64,000 nt of DNA from Leptospira fainei serovar Hurstbridge str. BUT 6. Lineage in GTDB: Bacteria; Spirochaetota; Leptospiria; Leptospirales; Leptospiraceae. The stretch is taken from positions 248,001 through 312,000 of the forward strand of contig NZ_AKWZ02000011.1 of the NCBI RefSeq assembly GCF_000306235.2, written 5' to 3'. A program made the position numbers and the translations under genes. How positions within the stretch are numbered: the first letter of the stretch is position 1; every line of letters starts with the position of its first letter. The notes beneath the pieces were generated by a model that was given only the letters and a program-made list of their open reading frames with translations, did no database searches and was not told where the DNA came from. Below, piece after piece: positions 17,693-25,692 of this stretch.

Positions 17693-20200
17693 ATGAATCA
17701 AGACTCCATTCGGATCAGTCATCCCCAGCCTGTAAAAATTCGCGAGGTTCGAACCAAAGGAACGTTCGATCTAAAAGAAGGAAAGCTTCGCGGGTACTCT
17801 GAGAGTTTAGATTCTCCAGGAATCGGAGTCATTACGTTAGTCTTGGGAGAAGGGTCCAGTTTTAATCAAATCCGAGTTCATTCATCCGAATCAAAGGCGG
17901 TCTATTTTCCCGACACATTCCGATTTGAAATTTCGTTAGATGGAAAAGTTTGGGAACCGATTTTACAGGAGGCCGGATTCCGACGTTCCAATAAAAAGAT
18001 CGGACATTGGAATTTTTCCCTGGTGCGCGCCAACTTTTTAAAATTAGTGAGCAAAGTCTCCGAAAAGGAAGGTTCGAAATGGACCGTGGCTATCGCCGAT
18101 CTAGAAGTCGGAATTTCCGGTATTGTAAAAGTGGAAGTAAGTTCGGAGAAGGATCGGTTTTGGGTAAAGGAAAACTTAATCGATCAACGTCCGGATTACG
18201 GCTGGGCTTCTCAGATTTCGCCCCAGCCTAGAGAGGAATTTTTCCTAGTGGATTTGGGATCTATTAGTCGTGTCAACGAGCTCCGATTACTTTCTCCTAA
18301 GGAGGCCCCGTCTTTTTTCCCGGAAACGTTTACGGTATATTATAGCGAAGACGATCTGACCTGGAATCAGCTTTTAGAGGAAAACCAATTTCTTTCCGAG
18401 TTAGGTGTTTGGTATCAATGGAGATTTTTGCCTGCAAATATTCGATTTTTAAAATTCGTATCCCGACCGCAAAAAAAGACGAATCAGGAATCTTATGCGA
18501 CTCGCGTCGTAGAAGTCGAACTTTATGCGGCTCCTTATTTAAGTGACTTAACACATAAGCCGACGGCGGAGCCTCTTCCATACGCTACGGTTCTTCGTGC
18601 TGGCTTGGTCCGTCTTGCCGTAGATGGCGAAACTTCCGAAGGTGCCGCCGTTCAGGCAAATGATCGCCGATTGCGGGATTCTTCTACAGAATATAAAGGG
18701 ATCGTAGAGTTAGCGTCCGACGGCGAGGAAAAGGAAGGCGTCGCGGTTCAGGGTAGCGATCGTCGCCTTAAGCATGCGAGTGAAACAACATTCGGTCTTG
18801 TTAGACTGGCGATGAATGGCGAGAACCGAGCGGATCGAGTCGTTCAAGGAAACGATGAGAGACTGAGATCGGCGACTACGCAGGCCCAAGGAATTGTGGA
18901 GCTAGCGGAAAACGGAGAGACAAAGGAAGGCGTCGTAATCCAGGGAAACGACGATCGCCTCAAGCATGCCAACTTTACTAGATTCGGTTTAGTTCAATTG
19001 GCTCATCCTGGCGAGGCGGTTCCGGGGAAGGTGGTAACTTCTGATGATCCTCGATTGCGAGCGGCAACGACGGAAGCGCCCGGGATTTTAAGATTTGCTT
19101 CCAGCGGGGAAGACAGTGCAGACGCTGCAGTTCAGGGAAATGATAAACGCCTAAAATCGGCCACCACTCAGACTTTCGGGATCGTGCAACTTGGGCGCTC
19201 CGGCGAATCAAAAGAAGGCGTAGTAGTTCAAGGAAATGATGAACGGTTGAGAAATGCGAGTACGGAATATCCCGGAATTATCGCGTTGGCTCCTAAAGGA
19301 AAATCCATTCCGAATCAAGCGGTGTCTGCGGACGACCCTCGTTTGTCCGACGCAAGAGAGCCGAAACCGCATAGTCACGGGTACGCTCCTTTGGAGCACG
19401 ACTTTAATTCGCATAGCGGATTCTTAAGAGTAAAGGGGACGGTCGAGGCCCCCTACTTGAATATTTCTCCTCCTCCCGAAAATAACGGAATCATCTATGC
19501 AAGGAATGAGGCCGAGAAAGGTTCCGGCGTTGTAGGATCAGGTCGGCATATCGGAGTTCTCGCGTACGGTGAAAAGTTCGGCGCACGCGGAGATAGCTCT
19601 TCGGGTGACCGGGAATCGGCAGGTATTTTAGGACTTGCGAAGCGAGGATTCGGAGGATGGTTTCATTCCCGTTCCGGATACGCAGTGTATGCGAGTGGCA
19701 AAGGAATTCCCCAGTTAAACGAAACCGGATCGGGGAAGGCGCTTCTCGCCGAAGGCGAATCGGATTTTATCGGAACTATTTACGTGCAAACCGGAAAAGG
19801 CACGGATTGCATTGCTCGATTTTTTCCGGTCCAGTCTTCGGATGTGATTTCGGAGGGAGATTGGTTGGTCATGGGGGAAGACGGAAAGCTTCACAAATCT
19901 AAAAATCCGAACGCCACGAATGTCGTCGGGGTTGCCGTAAAATCGGCGGCGATAGTATTGGGAGAGAAGCCGCATGTGGAAGGACAGTGGTTAGTGGCTA
20001 TCTCGGGCGTGGTTCTTGCAAACGTAGAGGCCCAGTCCCACCCTATCCTTCCCGGTGATTTGCTTTCGGTCGGCTTGACCGGAGGGCACGCAGTTCGTGT
20101 CTCTTCCGAAAATCTAAAGCCCGGGACCTTAGTTGCCAAGGCGTTAGGTGCACAGCGAAATGGCCGGGGCATTGTTCCGGTCTTATTAAGCTGCGGTTGA
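17693..20200 (+). CDS. Large discoidin-like protein with phage-tail-fibre-type repeats
   Basis: The 835-residue protein has no signal peptide. Residues 1-145 and 150-295 are two F5/8-type C (discoidin-like) jelly-roll units (SFNQIRVHSSESKAVYFPDTF... and SRVNELRLLSPKEAPSFFPETF...). Residues 300-555 hold eight 32-residue repeats of the form GIVxLAxxGExxEGxxVQGNDxRLxxAT, as in phage fibre proteins. A linker PHSHGYAPLEHDF follows, then a C-terminal domain (about 575-835) that may fold as a trimeric tip or be processed. It stands alone between rep and metF, with no other tail genes nearby. A surface or injected-particle adhesin is plausible; the export route is unknown. Confidence 0.75.
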   Translation: MNQDSIRISHPQPVKIREVRTKGTFDLKEGKLRGYSESLDSPGIGVITLVLGEGSSFNQIRVHSSESKAVYFPDTFRFEISLDGKVWEPILQEAGFRRSNKKIGHWNFSLVRANFLKLVSKVSEKEGSKWTVAIADLEVGISGIVKVEVSSEKDRFWVKENLIDQRPDYGWASQISPQPREEFFLVDLGSISRVNELRLLSPKEAPSFFPETFTVYYSEDDLTWNQLLEENQFLSELGVWYQWRFLPANIRFLKFVSRPQKKTNQESYATRVVEVELYAAPYLSDLTHKPTAEPLPYATVLRAGLVRLAVDGETSEGAAVQANDRRLRDSSTEYKGIVELASDGEEKEGVAVQGSDRRLKHASETTFGLVRLAMNGENRADRVVQGNDERLRSATTQAQGIVELAENGETKEGVVIQGNDDRLKHANFTRFGLVQLAHPGEAVPGKVVTSDDPRLRAATTEAPGILRFASSGEDSADAAVQGNDKRLKSATTQTFGIVQLGRSGESKEGVVVQGNDERLRNASTEYPGIIALAPKGKSIPNQAVSADDPRLSDAREPKPHSHGYAPLEHDFNSHSGFLRVKGTVEAPYLNISPPPENNGIIYARNEAEKGSGVVGSGRHIGVLAYGEKFGARGDSSSGDRESAGILGLAKRGFGGWFHSRSGYAVYASGKGIPQLNETGSGKALLAEGESDFIGTIYVQTGKGTDCIARFFPVQSSDVISEGDWLVMGEDGKLHKSKNPNATNVVGVAVKSAAIVLGEKPHVEGQWLVAISGVVLANVEAQSHPILPGDLLSVGLTGGHAVRVSSENLKPGTLVAKALGAQRNGRGIVPVLLSCG
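18590..19357 (+). repeat. Eight tandem 96-bp coding repeats
   Basis: Eight consecutive units of exactly 96 bp encode 32-residue repeats. They have diverged in DNA but keep the conserved frame G-(I/L)-(V/L) ... G-E ... D-x-R-L. Alternate units resemble each other more closely (units 2, 4 and 7 share KEGVxVQG), suggesting block duplication. Length variation between strains would be expected. Confidence 0.85.
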
Positions 20201-20233
20201 TGTAGCCCTCCGAAATTTCGGAGAAAGGGAAAT

Positions 20234-21115
20234 ATGAAAAAAATTCTGGAAATATATACTAATGCTAAGGAGCCAGTGTACTCCTTTGAATTCTTTCCTC
20301 CTAAGACGAACGAAGGGGAAGCTAAATTATACGAAACCGTTAACGAACTCTCAAGAGTCAACCCGGGATATATTACCGTAACTTACGGAGCCGGAGGGTC
20401 CACCCGAGATAAGACGATTCGGCTGACTTCCGATTTGGCCCAAAAGTTTAATTTGGCCGCCGCTGCGCATTTTACCTGCGTCGGGGGAAATAAAGAAGAA
20501 ATACATAATATTCTAAAAGAGATCGAATCCTCCGGAATCCGCAATTTGATGGCGCTTAGGGGCGATCCCCCTAAGGGAGAGGGCGCTTTTAAGAAAGTCG
20601 ACGGCGGTTTCGAGCACGCGAGCGAGCTAATTTCGTTTATCAAATCGGAGGGTTTCGATTTTTGTATGGGCGCTGCGTGCTATCCTGAAAAGCACCCGCA
20701 GGCAACCGATCTGGAGCAGGACGTCGATAATCTTAAGAAAAAAGTCGATGCAGGCGCGGATTATTTGGTTTCACAGCTCTTCTTTAAAAACGAGATTTTC
20801 GAATCTTTTTTAAATCTAGTTAGAAAGAAGGGAATCAACGCGCCGGTCGTTCCGGGAATCATGCCGATCACGTCCTTTTCGCAAATCGAAAGGTTCCGAA
20901 GTATGGCTGCCTGCGAGTTTCCGGATAAGCTTTTAACCGATCTGGAAGAAGTGCAAAATCGACCCGAAGAATTCTATCGCAGAAGTTTGAACTTTAGCGT
21001 GGAACAGTGCAGAGAGCTGATAGAAATGGGATCTCCCGGGATCCACTTGTATACTCTGAATCAATCCCATGCCAGCTACGATATCGTTAGGGAGCTTAGG
21101 GGGGAAGGGAAATAG
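20234..21115 (+). CDS. metF: 5,10-methylenetetrahydrofolate reductase
   Basis: The enzyme reduces methylenetetrahydrofolate to methyltetrahydrofolate with FAD, supplying the methyl group for methionine synthesis. The 293-residue protein has the normal bacterial length and carries YSFEFFPPKT at the start, VTYGAGGSTRDKT, NLMALRGDPPKG and DYLVSQLFF, all family signatures of the TIM barrel. An AAAGGGAAAT precedes the ATG. It is the first housekeeping gene on the plus-strand side of the par/rep block and converges with mqnD. Confidence 0.96.
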   Translation: MKKILEIYTNAKEPVYSFEFFPPKTNEGEAKLYETVNELSRVNPGYITVTYGAGGSTRDKTIRLTSDLAQKFNLAAAAHFTCVGGNKEEIHNILKEIESSGIRNLMALRGDPPKGEGAFKKVDGGFEHASELISFIKSEGFDFCMGAACYPEKHPQATDLEQDVDNLKKKVDAGADYLVSQLFFKNEIFESFLNLVRKKGINAPVVPGIMPITSFSQIERFRSMAACEFPDKLLTDLEEVQNRPEEFYRRSLNFSVEQCRELIEMGSPGIHLYTLNQSHASYDIVRELRGEGK

Positions 21116-21132
21116 TTCTATTTTCCTTTTCG

Positions 21133-21960
21133 TTACGTGAATAGCTCGGTTTCTCGTCCGGCCGGCACAAGGCCGGTGCGGAGGGCTTCCTGATAAAGCG
21201 TCGAAATTGCTTTTCTGCCTTCCTCGCCTAAGCTCCTGGAAAACTCATTTACATATAGTCCGATATGAGCATCTACGACTTCTTTGCTCGTATCTTGAGA
21301 GTGGCGGAAAATATAATCATAAGTGTCTTCCCGGTTTTCATAAGCAAGGGATAAGCTTTCTTTAATCGAAGAATCCAAATCCTCTTTTAGGCTTTTTTCT
21401 AAATCCCTTCGGATGGCGATGCAGCCTAAGGGAATCGGCGCCCCGCTCATTTCTTCCCACCATTCTCCTAAATCTCGAACTTTTTCCAGACCTCGTTTTT
21501 CATACGTAAATCTTTCTTCGTGGATGACGACTCCGTAGTCGGCTTTTCCGGACAATACTTGATTCAGAATCAGGTCGTAGCGGATGGGGATCGGTTCGTA
21601 ATCGCCTTCCAGATACAGATGAGTCAGGAGGTTGGCAGTAGTCCAGACTCCCGGGACTAGAATTTTTTTTCCTTTAGGGTTCGAGGCGGAGTTTCCCTTC
21701 TTTTTTACGATCAAGGGTCCGCAATTTCTTCCGAGCGCCGAGCCCGAGTCTAGTAGGGAATATTTGTCTGCGACTTGAAAGAACGCCGCAAAGGAAAGTT
21801 TCGAAGAATGGAATTTCCCTTCTTTTGCAAACCGGTTCAATTGCTCCACATCATGTAATTCTTCTTGAATGGAGAAAGGCGCTTTGGTCTTGCCTGCGAT
21901 TAAATGATAGAAAATGAAAGTATCGTTCGGACAAGGAGAATAGGCGAGACTAAGCTTCAT
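21133..21960 (-). CDS. mqnD: 1,4-dihydroxy-6-naphthoate synthase (futalosine pathway)
   Basis: MqnD converts cyclic dehypoxanthinyl futalosine to 1,4-dihydroxy-6-naphthoate in the futalosine route to menaquinone. The 275-residue protein starts at the ATG at 21960. The sequence MKLSLAYSPCPNDTFIFYHLIAG is the family's conserved opening, while a longer frame from 22113 adds 51 unrelated residues that overlap the divergent gene. GKILVPGVWTTANLL-like and YGVVIHEERFTYE segments match the periplasmic-binding-protein-like fold. It converges with metF, and its presence implies the other mqn genes lie elsewhere in the genome. Confidence 0.92.
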   Translation of the reverse strand: MKLSLAYSPCPNDTFIFYHLIAGKTKAPFSIQEELHDVEQLNRFAKEGKFHSSKLSFAAFFQVADKYSLLDSGSALGRNCGPLIVKKKGNSASNPKGKKILVPGVWTTANLLTHLYLEGDYEPIPIRYDLILNQVLSGKADYGVVIHEERFTYEKRGLEKVRDLGEWWEEMSGAPIPLGCIAIRRDLEKSLKEDLDSSIKESLSLAYENREDTYDYIFRHSQDTSKEVVDAHIGLYVNEFSRSLGEEGRKAISTLYQEALRTGLVPAGRETELFT

Positions 21961-22059
21961 ACTCCCAGCCAAATACTTTCCACTCCTTTGAAAACGAAAA
22001 AAGGAAGAAAGCCCGGCCTCCTGTTCGAAAATAGGAAAACTTAGTAAAGGGGGGATTTT

Positions 22060-22950
22060 TTGGAATCCGGTATAACGCGTTTCCCCGATGGAAAGAGGCT
22101 CGAGGGTATCCATACGATTGCGATGGATCTGGACGGAACTCTATTGAATTCTCGTGGATGCATCTCAAGTTTAAATCACTACGTACTGAACGCGGCTCTT
22201 GCTCAAGGAATTCGCTTAATCATTGCGACCGGGAGAAGGTTTTCTTCCACCCTACCCTTTGCGCTGGAATTTCACGGGGACTTATTCGTCGTTTCTAATA
22301 ATGGTCAAGTTTTAAGGGCCAGCCCGACCGGCGTTAGAGTTGCCGAAACATATCTTTCCCCGAATGCGGTGGCTGCCGTTTTGGACTCGGGAAAAAAATC
22401 CGGGTTCGATCCGATTTTGCATGTGGATCATTATGAGGAAGGCGTCGATATCCTGGCGGAATCTCCGATTACCGATCCTAAATTTCATAATTATTCCGGC
22501 GGGGATTTGAAACGAAGTCGTGTAGTAAAAAATTGTTTGGATTACGGTAGCGATCGAATTCTGGTAGCTTGCTTTTTATCGCAGCAAAAGGATCACTTAG
22601 TCGAGTTGGAAAGAAATTTACTTTCTTTGCCGGAATCCGCCGAATTTCGAACGGTTATCACCCGAATTCATGGGGTTGCGTATTGTTTGGAAGTTTTAGA
22701 AAAGAACGTTTCAAAATGGTCGGCGATCGATACTTTTTTGAGAGCCAACGGCTTGGATTCAGCCGGGGTTGTCGCCTTTGGGGATGAGAAAAACGATTGG
22801 GAAATGATTTCGCATGCCGGATTCGGTTTTGCGATGAAAAACGCAATTCCTCATCTAAGAGATCACGCTCCGTATATTACGCGTTATACGAATGATGAAG
22901 ATGCGATTGCAATGACTCTCTTGGAGTTAGGCGCGCTTTGCTTTCCTTGA
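22060..22950 (+). CDS. HAD-superfamily (Cof-type) phosphatase
   Basis: The 296-residue protein is a subclass IIB HAD hydrolase. Motif I is AMDLDGTLLNSRG, motif II LIIATGRRFS, and motifs III/IV end in GVVAFGDEKNDWEMI. A cap domain fills about residues 100-210. Such enzymes dephosphorylate small phosphosugars or cofactors, and the substrate cannot be read from sequence. The start is a TTG at 22060 behind a G-rich stretch (GGGGGG at 22049-22054); the next in-frame candidates would remove the residues before motif I. Its last 24 bp overlap the small convergent membrane-protein gene. Confidence 0.88.
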   Translation: MESGITRFPDGKRLEGIHTIAMDLDGTLLNSRGCISSLNHYVLNAALAQGIRLIIATGRRFSSTLPFALEFHGDLFVVSNNGQVLRASPTGVRVAETYLSPNAVAAVLDSGKKSGFDPILHVDHYEEGVDILAESPITDPKFHNYSGGDLKRSRVVKNCLDYGSDRILVACFLSQQKDHLVELERNLLSLPESAEFRTVITRIHGVAYCLEVLEKNVSKWSAIDTFLRANGLDSAGVVAFGDEKNDWEMISHAGFGFAMKNAIPHLRDHAPYITRYTNDEDAIAMTLLELGALCFP

Positions 22951-23145
22951 AGTGGATTCTTTTTTTACGGGTACGACTCTGCAGGAAGCACAGGCGTCCT
23001 CATAGCACCCATAACGAATTTCTTCCGAATCGGATTTTCCAAATAGGCCTTTGAGTGAAGAGAAAAACGGGAAGAGGAGATAAATTGCGGTCGCTCCTAC
23101 GATTACATAAACGATATAATCTTGGATTCGCGTGTCCCAGGCCAT
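22927..23145 (-). CDS. Small Cys-rich membrane protein, divergent from hemA
   Basis: The 72-residue protein has one membrane helix (about 10-30, YIVYVIVGATAIYLLFPFF) and a short soluble tail with three cysteines (YGCYEDACASCRVV). It recalls small Cys-rich membrane proteins associated with iron transport systems, but similarity is by architecture only. It is transcribed away from hemA across a 109-bp gap that contains the hem-box, so HemR may control both. The 3' end overlaps the HAD gene by 24 bp. Confidence 0.6.
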   Translation of the reverse strand: MAWDTRIQDYIVYVIVGATAIYLLFPFFSSLKGLFGKSDSEEIRYGCYEDACASCRVVPVKKESTSRKAKRA

Positions 23146-23202
23146 ACGACCATTTTGAAAATGGTTCTCAGTTGCGGCAACTCGAATATTTTCCGAATCC
23201 GC

Positions 23203-23218
23203 TGACAGTATTTTGACA
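23203..23218 (+). promoter_or_regulatory. Hem-box: binding site for HemR upstream of hemA
   Basis: TGACA-GTATTT-TGACA matches exactly the TGACA-N6-TGACA motif described for the Leptospira HemR regulator. It is centred 45 bp before the hemA ATG. The right half overlaps a possible -35 (TTGACA, 23213-23218), and TATGAT lies 19 bp further on at 23238-23243, a spacing that would need an activator. If used, transcription would begin only about 5 nt before the hemA start, giving an almost leaderless message. Confidence 0.85.
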
Positions 23219-23254
23219 AAACGAAGCGGAAACTCGGTATGATCTTTAGTAGAG

Positions 23255-24142
23255 ATGTGGTCTACACTGAAGGTTTTCCATTCCGAAGCTAATCATAGAG
23301 ACGGGTTTGCCGTGTCTGATTCATTCCAATGGAAGACTTGCATGAGAACTGTGTGGGTTACCGATTCCCGAATTCATCCTGAGTTTCCGGATCTTCCGGA
23401 TACCTGGGAAGTAAAATCGGGTTATGAAGCATACGGTCTTCTATTAGAAATTATTTCCGGTCTTCGTTCGAAGTTATTCGGAGAAACCGAGGTCCTTGCC
23501 CAGTTTAGGCAGCGTTTTCAAGAACTTCCTTCTTCAGCATTCGGAGAATATATCGCTCGTTTACGAGATAATTTAATCGAAGATTGTAGATCTTTGCGTT
23601 CCGGATATTTGCAGAATTTGGGAGAGCAGTCGTACGGGGGATTGGCTCAAAAATATTTGTCAAGCTCCGGTAGACATGTAAGCAAAGTGGCCCTTTTGGG
23701 TACCGGACAGCTCGCAGAGAAAATGCTGCCATGGTTAAAGGGAGCGGATCGCACTGTTCAAATTGTCGGTCGCGATCCGGAGCGTTTGGAATTTTTAGGA
23801 AATTCTTCCGGCGCGTCTACCGTATTTTGGGAAGACTGGTCTCCGAAGGGAGAAGCTTGGGTCGTAGCTTCCCCGGTAAATTTAGAGCCTTGGTTGAATA
23901 AACTTTCTCCAGGAGATTTGGTTTTGGATTTTAGGGAAGAACCTCTGGAATCTTGCATGCCTGAAGGCGTAAAATATATTTCCTTTGCTGATATGATGTC
24001 CTCTCTAAAGGAAACCGAAGAACGTACTCGAAAAGTCCGCGAAGAATTGGATGGTGTCCTGGCGAGACTTCTGGAAGAAAGAGAGTTGGAAGCGCATCAA
24101 TTCGTATTCGGTTGGGAAGACCTACCTTGTCCTTCGTTCTAA
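23255..24142 (+). CDS. hemA: Glutamyl-tRNA reductase, short form
   Basis: HemA reduces the glutamate on tRNA-Glu to glutamate-1-semialdehyde with NADPH, the first committed step of heme synthesis by the C5 pathway. The N-terminus LKVFHSEANHRDG matches the family opening. The catalytic Cys is C29 in WKTCMRT, and SGLRSKLFGETEVLAQF matches the SGLxSxxxGExQILxQ signature. The NADPH fold starts at VALLGTGQLAEKM. At 295 residues it is about 120 shorter than usual, so most of the C-terminal dimerisation domain is missing. It is first in the eight-gene hem operon, behind the hem-box. Confidence 0.92.
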   Translation: MWSTLKVFHSEANHRDGFAVSDSFQWKTCMRTVWVTDSRIHPEFPDLPDTWEVKSGYEAYGLLLEIISGLRSKLFGETEVLAQFRQRFQELPSSAFGEYIARLRDNLIEDCRSLRSGYLQNLGEQSYGGLAQKYLSSSGRHVSKVALLGTGQLAEKMLPWLKGADRTVQIVGRDPERLEFLGNSSGASTVFWEDWSPKGEAWVVASPVNLEPWLNKLSPGDLVLDFREEPLESCMPEGVKYISFADMMSSLKETEERTRKVREELDGVLARLLEERELEAHQFVFGWEDLPCPSF

Positions 24143-25692
24143 GAATCGGCTCTAGAAAAAGTTCTCTCGCAAAACTCCAGTCTTGTTTCGTACGCGATGC
24201 CTTGCTAAAAGAGCATCCGAATCTAAACGTCGAACTTTTCTTTAAAGAAGCAAGCGGCGACCAAGATTTGGTAACCCCTCTTTGGAAGATGCCGACTCGG
24301 GGAGTATTTACTCAAGATTTAACGAAAGAATTAACGGATGGAAATGTCGATCTAGTCATCCATTCGTATAAGGATTTGGATCTGGAAGGCCACGCTGGAA
24401 CCGAAACCGTGATGGTTCTTCCGCGGGCGGATCAAAGGGATGTTCTCCTTTGGAAGCGTTCTGCTTTCGATAATCCCCCGAATGAAATTAAAATTCATTC
24501 TTCTAGTCCGCGAAGGGAATATAATCTTTCCGCTTTTTTACCTTCTGCTCTTCCTCGCCGTTATCAAGGAAAACCGATCTACTTTCATCCCGTGCGCGGC
24601 AATGTGCAAACAAGGGTCAGAAAATGGTTGGAAGACGATTCTATTTCCGGCTTAGTCGTGGCGAAAGCGGCGCTGGACCGTCTCTTGTCTCGGGAATTTT
24701 CCTTTGCGGAACAGGCCGAATATTCCGAAGTACGGGATCAGTTGCGGGCCGTTTTGAACGAGCAATTGTTCATGGTTCTTCCCTTATCAAAAAATCCGAA
24801 TGCACCGGCGCAAGGTGCATTGGCTGCGGAATTTCGCGCAGGCGATGACCGAGTTCGGGAACTTCTCTCTCCATTAAGAAGCCTATCGGAAGAGAGGAAT
24901 GTAGGCGATGAACGTAGATTGCTTTCTTTGTTCGGAGGAGGCTGCCACCAAAAGATCGGAGTTGCGGTTCATTCCGGCGAGTCGGGTACCATCCTGTTTA
25001 TGAGGGGCAAAACGGATTCGGGCGAAGAATTGGATTCCGCTATTCGTTGGAGAAGCGATGAATTTCCGCGCCCCATCTCCGATTCATATATTTTTCCCAC
25101 GAAGCGACAAACTGTAGGTAGAGCCCGACTTCCACTCCCCTCTTCTCCGCCGACGAGCAGATTTTGGTTCGTAGCAAGAGCGGATGCGTTCCCGGAGTCT
25201 TGGTCGAATCCTGGGCCGGATACGATTTTGGTTGTGGCAGGTACTAAAACTTGGGAGAAGCTAGCGTCTCGCGATGTGTGGGTGCACGCTTCGACGGACG
25301 GGCTAGGCGAAGGTGATGCGAAAAATCTCGCGACCCTTTTGGGAGAGATTCCCGATTTCGTTAAATTGACCCACGAAGAAAGCGGCATCGTGGAGGGAAC
25401 CTGGGATCGCTTATCCACATATAAAGTTGAATGGGAGGCCGAATTGCAGGACTTATCCGGGTATTCCCATTTTTTTTGGATGAGTGCAACTCAGTTTGAT
25501 CGTGCATATAGGAAGGATCCGTCGATTGCACAGAAAATACACGCAACCGGGTCAGGGGCGACTTATTCGTATATTAGAAATATCTTAGGAACAAACGGGA
25601 AAGTATACGCATTCCCGAATTATGAGTCTTGGGTTAACGCTTGTAAGGGAGAAATCCCGGACTTTCTGAAAAAGGAAATAGGACATCTATGA
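24112..25692 (+). CDS. hemC: Fused porphobilinogen deaminase / uroporphyrinogen-III synthase
   Basis: The first 300 residues are porphobilinogen deaminase: LRIGSRKSSLAKLQS, the KDLDL and SSPRREYNL segments, VRGNVQTRVRKW and NAPAQGALAAEFR. The dipyrromethane-cofactor Cys is in FGGGCHQKIG. Residues about 345-526 form a second domain resembling uroporphyrinogen-III synthase (VVAGTKTWEKLASRDVWVH, ATGSGATYSYIRNIL), so one protein would carry out both steps from porphobilinogen to uroporphyrinogen III. A HemC-HemD fusion is known in Leptospira. The start is one of two TTG codons, 24112 or 24127, both within the end of hemA. Confidence 0.93.
   Translation: MGRPTLSFVLRIGSRKSSLAKLQSCFVRDALLKEHPNLNVELFFKEASGDQDLVTPLWKMPTRGVFTQDLTKELTDGNVDLVIHSYKDLDLEGHAGTETVMVLPRADQRDVLLWKRSAFDNPPNEIKIHSSSPRREYNLSAFLPSALPRRYQGKPIYFHPVRGNVQTRVRKWLEDDSISGLVVAKAALDRLLSREFSFAEQAEYSEVRDQLRAVLNEQLFMVLPLSKNPNAPAQGALAAEFRAGDDRVRELLSPLRSLSEERNVGDERRLLSLFGGGCHQKIGVAVHSGESGTILFMRGKTDSGEELDSAIRWRSDEFPRPISDSYIFPTKRQTVGRARLPLPSSPPTSRFWFVARADAFPESWSNPGPDTILVVAGTKTWEKLASRDVWVHASTDGLGEGDAKNLATLLGEIPDFVKLTHEESGIVEGTWDRLSTYKVEWEAELQDLSGYSHFFWMSATQFDRAYRKDPSIAQKIHATGSGATYSYIRNILGTNGKVYAFPNYESWVNACKGEIPDFLKKEIGHL

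Noticed and set aside
17693..20200. Fibre-repeat gene as evidence of an integrated prophage
   Set aside because: No integrase, capsid, terminase or other tail gene is nearby, and the neighbours are rep and metF, so a prophage is not supported.
23255..24142. hemA as a frameshifted pseudogene because it is short
   Set aside because: All catalytic motifs are intact, and the stop overlaps the start of hemC in the normal coupled manner; short HemA fits a natural form.
25411..25419. Perfect DnaA box TTATCCACA
   Set aside because: It is a single copy inside the hemCD coding sequence, far from the origin-like block, and one such match is not surprising.
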